From Intestinibacillus sp. Marseille-P6563 (GTDB taxonomy: Bacteria; Bacillota; Clostridia; Oscillospirales; Butyricicoccaceae): a stretch of 64,000 bases of DNA. Under the pieces are notes generated by a model. That model was not told where the DNA came from, did not search any database, and saw only the letters and a program-made list of their open reading frames with translations. The DNA lies in NCBI RefSeq assembly GCF_900604335.1, contig NZ_UWOD01000001.1, positions 1-64,000 of the forward strand. The letters are read 5' to 3'. The position numbers and the translations under genes are program-made. Positions 52,905 to 63,152 of the stretch are shown piece by piece (position 1 is the first letter of the stretch; each line of letters begins with the position of its first letter).

Positions 52905-53503
52905 GGCAATGTCAGAAAGGTGTTTAATATATCAGTAAGCTGTGTTTCCCATTTCTCTACAATCAAATCTGTATTTTCGCATTGAATGGAACAAAGCGGG
53001 ATCAACTTGCTCTTTATCGTCTGATGTGAGGCCTCATATCGCAATAGCCGGCATTTATGCTTTGGACACAGTGGCATAAGCGAAATTTGATGTTCCCTGT
53101 GCCAATACGGCTCCCCATACCTCTGCGAGTCTTCACGATAGCAAATCGGACAGTATTGCAGCCCTTGCCATTCATTAGAAACAAAGTAAAGTGATTCCGC
53201 TGGACTGCCTTTCATCAGCGAATCCAAGGCTTGTGCTTTTTTATCCTCTGAGAAAAAACGGGTCAGGTAGGGCAGCAAAGTATGTTCCAGCAGTATGGTT
53301 TTGCAGTCAATCACGCCTACCGGAAGTTTCTGCGCTATCCGATACGGCCCTGTACTTGGGAACAACTCAAGGGGTATTTTATACTGTCCATATAATTCAA
53401 ATAACACCGGTGCAGAATTTTTCACTCCGGATCTGACCAAATACCTGCTTATTACGCTATACCACAACTCATCCGGGTATGGTGTCGGAAAGTAGGTCAA
53501 CAC
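52901..53503 (-). CDS. tniQ: TniQ-family target-selection protein, short form or truncated
   Basis: 200 aa. The TniQ N-terminus is clear: FPTPYPDELWYSVISRYLVRSG, and a zinc-ribbon region CPICYREDSQRYGEPYWHREHQ...CPKHKCRLL follows. Most TnsD/TniQ proteins are much longer, though short TniQ proteins exist in some Tn7-like groups. The stop codon coincides with the junction to the truncated PARG-like gene, favouring truncation. It overlaps tnsC by 7 bp. Confidence 0.82.
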   Translation of the reverse strand: MLTYFPTPYPDELWYSVISRYLVRSGVKNSAPVLFELYGQYKIPLELFPSTGPYRIAQKLPVGVIDCKTILLEHTLLPYLTRFFSEDKKAQALDSLMKGSPAESLYFVSNEWQGLQYCPICYREDSQRYGEPYWHREHQISLMPLCPKHKCRLLRYEASHQTIKSKLIPLCSIQCENTDLIVEKWETQLTDILNTFLTLP

Positions 53504-54927
53504 TCCGTATCCCTGCTCTCCGCCAGCCCGTTTGGGATAATAAATTCGACCAAATCAACGCCCTTCGAAAAAGCGACAAGCAGATCATCCGTATCCCTTT
53601 GTACTGCTTTACGCCCTCGTTTGTTCGCATACAATCTTTTACACTGTAATGTGTCAGGGTTCCCGGCTTGCGCATCAGTGATGATTACCTGATTATCCGG
53701 CAGGGTTAGGCTTTCACGAATGGCCGATTCTTTCAGACGACTTTCTTCATTGTCGTGTAACGACTCATCGCATTGCAATTGAATTTCAGAGATAGAGGTG
53801 CCTTTTGCATACGTCTTAGGCACATGCAGCCCTAACACATCTGCGGCGTACTGGATGCATTGGTCGGTAATACATTTTTCCCCGCACATAAGCGCATGTA
53901 CCTGGCTTTCACGAAATATTGCCGTTACATATGCAGGTATTCCACCTGACAGGTCATAGATTTTGTTTGCCAGCTTATCTGTCAGCGGTGCATGTGCCCT
54001 CGTAAATTGATACTGCCAAACAGATGTGATGAATTTGCGGTATCCTGCATCTGGTTTCATAGGTGTCAGCCGGAGCCCTCTTGTCCGTCGTCTCAAATGC
54101 TCTTGTTCTGTAAATATTTCTTCCGCAAGATCGGTCCCAACAAAACAAACGCCGGTACTCGTGTCGTTTGTCAGCTCCACCAGGAATTTGATCAGAGGCT
54201 TTACCTGGCCCTGACGACGCGCTGTTGTTACAGCGTTTTGTATTTCATCTACCAAAATCATCCCTACATGATGCGTCATGCACAGGATTTTTATCTGCGT
54301 CGTAGCCGCACTGACAGACATGCTTTTGGCGTGCATTGTCCTCTCCAGATAGTTTGATCCCAGCGCCTTATCAAGAGCTGCAAAGATGCTGTATGCAAGC
54401 GTCTTGACCGAGCAATCGGACGGACATTCGACCATGAGATACAGCACCTGTTTACAATAAAAGGGCTCATTTCTATACTGTGTATGCTCTATTACCTGAG
54501 GGATCAGATGGAGGCAGCGCCTGATCGTCGACGTTTTTCCTATCCCCGGCACGCCTAAGATGGAACAGCTCTCCGCCTGTGTTGAGAAGCGCTCAGATTG
54601 TTGGTCCATGAAAATGGCATTTTGCTGCCTTATCGTTTCAACCAAAGAGAGGTTGGAGTAGGAGCTTAGCATGGACCGATACAGTGTATCATAGATGGTA
54701 TACATATAGTCCATCGGAATGAAAAGGCTGTTGAGCCTGGGTATTGACATGCGCCGCTCTTCCAATGACATTTCCGGCAATTGAACGGGTATCAAGGGGC
54801 TGGATGCTATTTCATCCATCAGCATTTTGTATGACATGACCGAAGGCATTGCTTCCAAAAAGGGATTCCCCCGTTGCTGCCCACTGTATTGGGCTTGCAC
54901 TACGGCTGTCTTAGGGTATTGGTTCAT
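53497..54927 (-). CDS. tnsC: Tn7-like transposition ATPase TnsC (TniB-like)
   Basis: A 476-aa AAA+ ATPase with Walker A GVPGIGKTSTIRR near residue 123 and Walker B VGMILVDEIQNAVTTARR. Downstream are KFLVELTNDTSTGVCFVGTD and a typical TnsC SGGIPAYVTAIF segment. It bridges the target-site protein and the TnsA/TnsB transposase. It follows tnsB by 13 bp. Confidence 0.93.
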   Translation of the reverse strand: MNQYPKTAVVQAQYSGQQRGNPFLEAMPSVMSYKMLMDEIASSPLIPVQLPEMSLEERRMSIPRLNSLFIPMDYMYTIYDTLYRSMLSSYSNLSLVETIRQQNAIFMDQQSERFSTQAESCSILGVPGIGKTSTIRRCLHLIPQVIEHTQYRNEPFYCKQVLYLMVECPSDCSVKTLAYSIFAALDKALGSNYLERTMHAKSMSVSAATTQIKILCMTHHVGMILVDEIQNAVTTARRQGQVKPLIKFLVELTNDTSTGVCFVGTDLAEEIFTEQEHLRRRTRGLRLTPMKPDAGYRKFITSVWQYQFTRAHAPLTDKLANKIYDLSGGIPAYVTAIFRESQVHALMCGEKCITDQCIQYAADVLGLHVPKTYAKGTSISEIQLQCDESLHDNEESRLKESAIRESLTLPDNQVIITDAQAGNPDTLQCKRLYANKRGRKAVQRDTDDLLVAFSKGVDLVEFIIPNGLAESRDTEC

Positions 54928-54940
54928 TGTTCAGTCTCCT

Positions 54941-56623
54941 TCATCTTGGAAAATGGCCTTCCATCGCATGATTGACAATATTCGTGATCGAGTCCATCAG
55001 TTGTATGTTGGCGTTCAGCTCACTCACTTCATTGCGTTTCCGCCTTATACTGATCTGTTGTTTGATCACTTGTGCTTCGACAGCATCCATGCCCAAAAAC
55101 TCCTGACAGGAAGGCGTTAAGCTGCAAGGGTAGAACCGATTATTCACCACAATGAAGATCGTGTCAATATGATCTGAGTCAACTGCAATTCTGCATTTAT
55201 CTCCAATGCGCAGCTGGCATTCCGGATTGGGAGTGTACCAGAACCCATTGTGGCCAATACCTTTTCGCGATATCTTGGCTTCCATCTGGGCTAACCCCAT
55301 ATGGTACACTTCCTCGCTGTCAACCTGCAGCAACCGGTTCGGCATGTGCATCCATGTTTGTGATGCAGTTTTTCCGGATGCAAGGAGCCGACCGCTGTTT
55401 AGATTTATAATGCAGTTGATAACGACAGCAGTGAACTCATCTATGGTGAGCACGGCTTGTTTTCTGTAGTCAGCTGCCCATCGTTCCTGTGCGTCTGCCT
55501 CTATAACGCCTTTCCCGCGGAGCAGCGGCTTATAGCGCGCTTGAAGCAGGTCAAAGGTCTTTTCGACAATCCCCTTTTGGTCGGGCCTGAATGGCGGCAG
55601 CACATGCAGTTCTGTACCATACCGCATGCAGAAACTGTCCATCCCCTCTCCGATGAATTCTCTTCCCTGATCTGTGATAATCTCATACGGGATGCCTTTG
55701 CTCGGCCATTGTTCCTCCGCTATATCGATCCCGTATTCTGCACAAAATTCTTTCTTATCCCGGGCAGCATTTGCCAGGCATGAGATAACTGATTTCAGAC
55801 CTGCGTCAAAGCCGATATAAACACCGGCAATGATTTGCGAAGCTGTGTCTACCGCCAGATAGATGTATGGGCGGCCAATAACAGTGCTCCGGTCTGACCG
55901 TGATACGAGATAGATATCTGCCTGCGTAGCATCCATCTGATAAGATCCTACAGATGTCCGCCAGCCCTTTGCCGTCCCCCATATAGGCCGCCGATTCCTT
56001 TCATATGCCGACTTTCCTTCCCGCGCAATAAATCTGCCGGGGTCTCTGTTATAGCCGCGCGCATAATAATACCTTTCAAAGCTTCGCCAAGATGGGTAAT
56101 GATCCTTTAGTCCCCCCTTGGGATCCGAATATTTCGCAAGGAGCATGGATTCATAAGCCGCCCGTAAAGACAGGCGTTTTGACGAGTAATAAAATGTACG
56201 TATTGCCCAATCAAAGTCAGGCTTATCAACAGGGCTTCTCCTTTTCTCCGCAGTTAACACTCTGGTCGCAAGATAGCGATAATACACACGAAGAACCCGG
56301 CGTATTGATACTGCGTATTTTTCAGCTATTTCCTGCGCCTTGGCTTTCCGCGTTTTTTTGTCGGTGATGCAGGTGTTGTCCTCCAGCAATGGCGAGATCA
56401 TCTCTATCCGGTATTTTCTTGCCGGTGTTGAGGCTGCGTCACATGCGTACTTCTCATATTCCAAAGGTGTCTGTGCGCGGATGTACTGCACCTCCAATGC
56501 TGGCCAATGCACCAAAAAGGGCGCTGCCGGTTCGTCGTAGGAGATGAGCCACCCACCTGCATCTTCTTTCAGCAACAAGTTAAACAAACGCCCGGAATCT
56601 CTTGCTTCGTAAAAAGTAGCCAT
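54941..56623 (-). CDS. tnsB: Tn7-like transposase TnsB (rve-family integrase)
   Basis: A 560-aa DDE recombinase. The catalytic triad is visible as D in YQMDATQADIYLVS, D in EIITDQGREFIG, and E in PDQKGIVEKTFDLLQ. N-terminal helix-turn-helix domains and a C-terminal Mu-type beta barrel (YHMGLAQMEAKISRKGIG...GDKCRIAVDSDHIDTIFIV) are present. The start chosen is ATG 56623, with TTGGAGG seven bases upstream; an earlier ATG at 56653 lies inside tnsA. It cuts and joins the transposon 3' ends and is expected to bind repeats at the element ends. Confidence 0.94.
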   Translation of the reverse strand: MATFYEARDSGRLFNLLLKEDAGGWLISYDEPAAPFLVHWPALEVQYIRAQTPLEYEKYACDAASTPARKYRIEMISPLLEDNTCITDKKTRKAKAQEIAEKYAVSIRRVLRVYYRYLATRVLTAEKRRSPVDKPDFDWAIRTFYYSSKRLSLRAAYESMLLAKYSDPKGGLKDHYPSWRSFERYYYARGYNRDPGRFIAREGKSAYERNRRPIWGTAKGWRTSVGSYQMDATQADIYLVSRSDRSTVIGRPYIYLAVDTASQIIAGVYIGFDAGLKSVISCLANAARDKKEFCAEYGIDIAEEQWPSKGIPYEIITDQGREFIGEGMDSFCMRYGTELHVLPPFRPDQKGIVEKTFDLLQARYKPLLRGKGVIEADAQERWAADYRKQAVLTIDEFTAVVINCIINLNSGRLLASGKTASQTWMHMPNRLLQVDSEEVYHMGLAQMEAKISRKGIGHNGFWYTPNPECQLRIGDKCRIAVDSDHIDTIFIVVNNRFYPCSLTPSCQEFLGMDAVEAQVIKQQISIRRKRNEVSELNANIQLMDSITNIVNHAMEGHFPR

Positions 56624-56625
56624 AC

Positions 56626-57012
56626 TCAATCCTCCAAAATTACGATTTTCCATTCAGAGATGTCTAATGTTTTCCAATAACGTCGTGAAAATTCCAGCCG
56701 CTCTACGAACATCCGCCTTTGCAGCTGCGATTTGGTTGCCAATTCCCGAATCAATACCCTTCCATCTGTAGTGGTTATCTTGAAATCCGTCATCCAGGTG
56801 TAATCAAAATATTCGCTGCGAATACCAATGGTAGGTATATATTTAAAGCGCTGCATGTTCAATGGGATATTTGCCTCATATGTATCAACCCAAGGCTCAT
56901 GTTCCAGCCACTTCGCATAGTCCCTTGCCCATGTCGAGTATGTGATTATCATTTTCAGACACTTCTGGCTGAAGGTCCGATACTCATGAAGTTTTGAATT
57001 ACGAATTATCAT
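56626..57012 (-). CDS. tnsA: TnsA endonuclease, N-terminal domain only
   Basis: A 128-aa protein, about half the length of Tn7 TnsA. It keeps the PD-(D/E)xK-like core: E in VDTYEANIPLNM, D in DYTWMTDFKITTTDGRVLIREL, and a following TKSQLQRR where the basic residue is expected. The usual C-terminal domain is absent. TnsA cuts the 5' ends so the element moves by cut-and-paste. It is the first gene of the module, starting about 40 bp from the 85-bp repeats. Confidence 0.78.
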   Translation of the reverse strand: MIIRNSKLHEYRTFSQKCLKMIITYSTWARDYAKWLEHEPWVDTYEANIPLNMQRFKYIPTIGIRSEYFDYTWMTDFKITTTDGRVLIRELATKSQLQRRMFVERLEFSRRYWKTLDISEWKIVILED

Positions 57013-57049
57013 ACTTGACTTTCACCCCGCCATATTTATCTTCCACTTT

Positions 57050-57264
57050 TTCTCAAATACCCCCTTCCAAGTTTGGAATAATTCATCATTCACTCTGAAT
57101 TATCCCGAAAAACGTAGGGGGTATTTACCAGTATTTCTCAAATACCCCCCTCTCAAGTTCGGAATAATTCATCATTCATTCTGAATTATCCCGAAAAACA
57201 TAGGGGTATTTACCAATATTTCTCAAACGCCCCCTCTCAAGTTCAGAATAATTCGAATTATTCT
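57050..57264. repeat. 85-bp dyad repeats at the Tn7-like end
   Basis: Two full 85-bp units (from about 57050 and 57135) and a partial third (57220-57264). Each full unit has outer arms AAATACCCC/GGGGTATTT and inner arms GGAATAATTC-N12-GAATTATCC, with CCCGAAAAACnTA between. In the third unit the inner arms touch and make AGAATAATTCGAATTATTCT, a perfect 20-bp palindrome. The position next to tnsA fits TnsB-binding sites of the right end, or the tnsABC promoter and operator. Confidence 0.75.
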
Positions 57265-57273
57265 TAATCACTC

Positions 57274-57698
57274 TGTCATCCCCCCTTGAAAAACCGACAC
57301 ATTCCGCCAAGCAAAGCTGACACAAGTTAATAATTGGAAATGCACTGATTGCGACCGATTGATGGCGGGATTTGAAAGGTTCTGCTCGTTTCTGCTGCCA
57401 TGCTTTTACCACCACCGGCGGCGTCGGCAATGTATCCGCTCCTATGATTTCGTTACTTTTCTTCTATACTTCCTGTCACTTTCCGCTAAATCCTTTTATT
57501 TTCTTCACTTTTCAGCTACCAACAATCTCCTGATGCACAGGCCACTTCCATTCATTTCCCTCTATCTCTGCTCCGCTCCTCTCCCCCCGCGAAATCCCCC
57601 CATAAACGCAAAAAAGACCCAAGGCTTTTTGCCTTGAGTCTCTTTTTTCGTCCAGTTTTATCTGGCAGATTTGGGCTGTTTTTTGCGGGTGGGATACA
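57274..57698 (+). mobile_element. 425-bp mini-transposon-like element, copy 2
   Basis: Same sequence, length and orientation as 2897-3321, beginning TGTC and ending TACA. The left flank is the Tn7-like repeat array; the right flank is TCGGC, 8 bp from the gatB stop codon. Its internal hairpin AAGGC/GCCTT, flanked by runs of A and T (about 57608-57654), probably now terminates the gat operon. Confidence 0.75.
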
Positions 57699-57703
57699 TC
57701 GGC
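57699..57703. repeat. outer target-site duplication, right (TCGGC)
   Basis: TCGGC directly after the TACA terminus of copy 2, matching 2892-2896 before copy 1. Confidence 0.75.
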
Positions 57704-57711
57704 AAAATATT

Positions 57712-59145
57712 TTAAAGCTTAGCCAGTTCCTGTGCTAACAATTTATTGATGATCTGCGGGTTGCCCTGCCCCTTGGAGGCCTTCATGCACTGGCCAACTA
57801 AGAAGCCGGTAACATTCTTCTTACCGCCCTTATAGTCCTCAATGGTCTTGGGATTCTTGGCCAGTACATCCTGTACCAGAGCCAGAATGGCCCCTTCATC
57901 CGATACCTGCTTAAGACCCAGACGCTCTACGGTCTGTTCGGCCGATTCATCGGTTTCGAAAAGCTGAACCAGCACTTTTTTACCAGCTGCACCCGAAATG
58001 GTACCCGAATCGATCAGGCAGATCAAATCGACGAGCTTATCCGCGGTCAGACGAGTATCTTCCAGCTCAACTTCCTTATCGTTGAGATACTTGGAGATGT
58101 CGGACAGAATCCAGTTCGCAGCAGCCTTGGGCTTTACCTTGCCAGAAGCCGCAGCGGCATCGAGCAGGCTGGCCTTGGGGAACGAATCCATGAGCTGACG
58201 AGCTTCCATTGCCGTCATACCATATTCATTGCAATAGCGCTCATAGCGGGAAATCGGAAGTTCCGGGATTTCACTTTCGATTTGCTTGTACCAAGCATCA
58301 TCGATTTCCACAGCAATCAAATCCGGATCCGGGAAGTAACGATAATCCTGTGCATCTTCCTTGGTACGCATGACCGTGTTCTTCAGCTTCACGTCATCCC
58401 AGCGACGGGTTTCCTGCTGAATTTCTCCGCCATGCTCCACAACATCGATCTGGCGTGCAATCTCGTAGTCGATTGCGCGAACGGCACCAGAGAAGGTATT
58501 GATATTTTTCATCTCCACACGGGTTCCGAGTTCCTGAGAACCTTCCGGGCGAATGGAAACGTTTACGTCGCAACGGATGGAGCCTTCTTCCATCTTACAG
58601 TCACAGATGTCCAGATAAGACAACGTTGTCTTAATCATTTCCAGAAATTCTTTGGCTTCTGCCGAAGAATGCAGGTCAGGCTTGGTAACCATTTCAATCA
58701 GCGGCACGCCACAGCGGTTAAAGTCAACCACGGTACCGTCGATCTCGTCATGGAGCAGCTTGCCAGCGTCTTCTTCAAAATGGATGCGTTCCAAACGACA
58801 GGACTTCTTCTCCCCATTTACATAGAAGAATACTTCGCCATTTTCGCAAATCGGCACATCGAACTGCGAAATCTGGTATGCTTTCGGAAGATCGGGATAG
58901 AAATAATTCTTACGGTCTGCCTTACAAAGACGGTTGATCGTGCAGCCGGTTGCCAGACCCATCTTAGCTGCATAGTGAACGACCTGCTTATTTAAAACAG
59001 GCAGCGCACCCGGCATACCAGTGCAGACCGGGCAAGTGTGAGTATTGATTCCTGCACCAAATTTTGCCGAACAGGAGCAATAGATCTTACTTTCTGTGGA
59101 CAATTCCGCATGTACTTCCAGGCCAATGACGGCTTCGTATTTCAT
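57712..59145 (-). CDS. gatB: aspartyl/glutamyl-tRNA amidotransferase subunit B
   Basis: The 477-aa tRNA-binding and kinase subunit of GatCAB, which converts Glu-tRNA(Gln) or Asp-tRNA(Asn) to the amide. Family signatures are YEAVIGLEVHAEL at the start, TCPVCTGMPGALPVLN, DLPKAYQISQFDVPI and CDVNVSIRPEGSQELGTRVEMKN, with a C-terminal YqeY-like tail ending GQGNPQIINKLLAQEL. The start has AAAGGAGGAAAAGACTTT upstream. It lies 17 bp after gatA. Confidence 0.97.
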   Translation of the reverse strand: MKYEAVIGLEVHAELSTESKIYCSCSAKFGAGINTHTCPVCTGMPGALPVLNKQVVHYAAKMGLATGCTINRLCKADRKNYFYPDLPKAYQISQFDVPICENGEVFFYVNGEKKSCRLERIHFEEDAGKLLHDEIDGTVVDFNRCGVPLIEMVTKPDLHSSAEAKEFLEMIKTTLSYLDICDCKMEEGSIRCDVNVSIRPEGSQELGTRVEMKNINTFSGAVRAIDYEIARQIDVVEHGGEIQQETRRWDDVKLKNTVMRTKEDAQDYRYFPDPDLIAVEIDDAWYKQIESEIPELPISRYERYCNEYGMTAMEARQLMDSFPKASLLDAAAASGKVKPKAAANWILSDISKYLNDKEVELEDTRLTADKLVDLICLIDSGTISGAAGKKVLVQLFETDESAEQTVERLGLKQVSDEGAILALVQDVLAKNPKTIEDYKGGKKNVTGFLVGQCMKASKGQGNPQIINKLLAQELAKL

Positions 59146-59162
59146 AAAGTCTTTTCCTCCTT

Positions 59163-60632
59163 TTATAGTTCGGCAACCAGGTTCTTAATACCTGCTGCCT
59201 GCTCAAACGCCAGACCAGCGTTGAGCAGCTTCTGTTCGCCGAAGCGCGGACCAATCAGCTGCATACCGACCGGCATATGGTTCGCATCGAAACCGCATGG
59301 CTGTACCAAGCCCGGCAGACCTGCGATGTTGAGCGAAACCGTACAAATATCGCCCGCATACATTTCCAGCGGATTGGTGGTCTTGGAGCCAACCGGATAA
59401 GCCGTAGTCGGTGCAACCGGGGTCAGGATGACGTCGCACTTTTCAAATGCTGCGGCAAACTCTGCCTTGATCTTGCGCTGTGCGGCGCGAGCCTTTTTGT
59501 AATAGGCGTCATAATAGCCAGAAGAAAGCACATAGGTGCCCAGCATAATGCGGCGCTGCACTTCCTGACCAAAGCCTTCCGAACGCGATTTGGTGTACAG
59601 AGCAATCAGATCTTCCTCTGCGTGCGGGGTACGGTAACCATACTTCACGCCATCAAAGCGAGCCAAATTGGAAGAAGCCTCCGCGGAGGACAGGATATAG
59701 TAAATCGGCAGCGCATACTCCGAAAGCGGCAGAGAAATTTCAAACACTTCGGCGCCCATTGCCCTATACGCATCGGCAGCAGCAAGTACATTTTTCCGAA
59801 CATCTTCCGAGATGCCCTCACCGAAGTATTCGGTCGGCAGGCCGATCTTCATACCAGCCATATCCGGATTGAGATTAGCGCGCGTCGTTCCCGCAAACGG
59901 CACCTGTACCGAGGTGGAATCGTGACGGGGATCATGCGCCGTAATGGCATCCAACAGCATTGCCACGTCCTCAACGCTGCGGCCAAACGGACCGATCTGA
60001 TCCAGCGAAGAAGCAAAAGCGATCAGGCCATAACGGGATACGGCACCATAGGTGGGCTTCAAGCCAACAACGCCGCAGAACGATGCCGGCTGGCGAATCG
60101 AACCGCCAGTATCCGAACCGAGCGACAGCGGTACTTCACCAGCTGCTACAACAGCAGCCGAGCCGCCCGAAGAGCCGCCTGGTACACGGGACAGATCATG
60201 CGGGTTATACGTCGGATGCATAGCCGAATTTTCGCAAGACGAGCCCATAGCAAATTCGTCCATGTTCGCCTTACCCATCATAACGACATCATGTACCGAC
60301 AACTTTTCAACGACCGTTGCATTGTAAGGCGGGTTGAAGTTGTACAGCATTTTGGAAGCACAGGTCGTCAGAGTGCCCTTGGTACAAATATTGTCTTTGA
60401 TTGCAAGCGGAATACCGGCCAAAGCCGAGAGTTCCTCCCCGGCGGCACGCTTTTGGTCAACCTGCTCGGCCTGTGCAAGCGCTAATTCGGGTGTACGGGT
60501 CACATATCCCTGCACTTTGCCCTCTACGGCTTCGGTACGGGCCAGCAGATCTTTGGTCAGCTCGACCGAGCTGATTTCTTTTGCTTGAAGCATGGACGAA
60601 AGTTCCGATGCTGTCTTTTTAAATAATTCCAT
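59163..60632 (-). CDS. gatA: aspartyl/glutamyl-tRNA amidotransferase subunit A
   Basis: A 489-aa amidase-signature glutaminase. Catalytic Lys lies in IPLAIKDNICTKG, and the Ser-cisSer pair in RVPGGSSGGSAAVVAAG and SLGSDTGGSIRQPASFCG. It releases ammonia from glutamine and channels it to GatB. The start is ATG 60632 with GAGGGGG upstream; the frame extending to 60710 lies over gatC. Confidence 0.97.
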   Translation of the reverse strand: MELFKKTASELSSMLQAKEISSVELTKDLLARTEAVEGKVQGYVTRTPELALAQAEQVDQKRAAGEELSALAGIPLAIKDNICTKGTLTTCASKMLYNFNPPYNATVVEKLSVHDVVMMGKANMDEFAMGSSCENSAMHPTYNPHDLSRVPGGSSGGSAAVVAAGEVPLSLGSDTGGSIRQPASFCGVVGLKPTYGAVSRYGLIAFASSLDQIGPFGRSVEDVAMLLDAITAHDPRHDSTSVQVPFAGTTRANLNPDMAGMKIGLPTEYFGEGISEDVRKNVLAAADAYRAMGAEVFEISLPLSEYALPIYYILSSAEASSNLARFDGVKYGYRTPHAEEDLIALYTKSRSEGFGQEVQRRIMLGTYVLSSGYYDAYYKKARAAQRKIKAEFAAAFEKCDVILTPVAPTTAYPVGSKTTNPLEMYAGDICTVSLNIAGLPGLVQPCGFDANHMPVGMQLIGPRFGEQKLLNAGLAFEQAAGIKNLVAEL

Positions 60633-60648
60633 CGTAATCCCCCTCTCG

Positions 60649-60936
60649 TTATTCCACAACGCGCGGAACGGCAACGCCGCCAGCTTGGAAGTCTGGCGCA
60701 TTGGGTGCAATCAATTCTTCCGGCGTAAATTCCTGTACAGCAACATCCTCGTGGAATGCATTTTTACGCTCGGTATCGATCACATCGGTGACATCTCCCA
60801 AATCCAGAGCCTGCAGCTGATCGACCATGGCAACAATCCCCTGCATATCTTCGGCAAGGTGATCAAAATTTTCACCGCCGATATCTAATCGCGCAAGCTG
60901 TGCGATATGCTCAATTTCTTTCCGTTCGATTGCCAT
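60649..60936 (-). CDS. gatC: aspartyl/glutamyl-tRNA amidotransferase subunit C
   Basis: A 95-aa small subunit that stabilises GatA-GatB. Typical start IERKEIEHIAQLARLDI and tail FHEDVAVQEFTPEELIAPNAPDFQAGGVAVPRVV are present. The start follows AGGAGGCTTTTTAT. It is the first gat gene, 17 bp after ligA. Confidence 0.95.
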   Translation of the reverse strand: MAIERKEIEHIAQLARLDIGGENFDHLAEDMQGIVAMVDQLQALDLGDVTDVIDTERKNAFHEDVAVQEFTPEELIAPNAPDFQAGGVAVPRVVE

Positions 60937-60953
60937 ATAAAAAGCCTCCTGTC

Positions 60954-63005
<2,052 letters not shown>

Positions 63006-63115
63006 TTACAGATAATCACCTTTCCTGAACGCAAGAATTTTATAGTGCAAGGCTGTACATAGTATTGAGTTAAAATGGGGATTTTATGCAAGGATATGAA
63101 CCGCAGACATGGAAA

Positions 63116-63147
63116 TACGCCGCAGACTAATACAGTCTGCGGCGTAC
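63116..63147 (-). terminator. terminator of tyrS
   Basis: The perfect stem ACGCCGCAGACT/AGTCTGCGGCGT has a short loop, is followed on the minus strand by ATTTCC, and begins a few bases after the tyrS stop codon. The rest of 62940-63115 holds the ligA promoter region and no gene. Confidence 0.7.
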
Positions 63148-63152
63148 GAAAA

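Larger units (their letters stand above)
3322..57273. mobile_element. 54-kb accessory segment bounded by direct 425-bp repeats
   Basis: Everything between the two 425-bp copies is accessory in character: defence-like genes, toxin-antitoxin pairs, broken genes, an IS66 element, metabolic operons and a Tn7-like module. The inner flanks of the two copies (tagag after copy 1, cactc before copy 2) do not match, but the outer flanks do (TCGGC). The segment plus one copy could be removed by homologous recombination. How it was acquired is inference. Confidence 0.6.
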
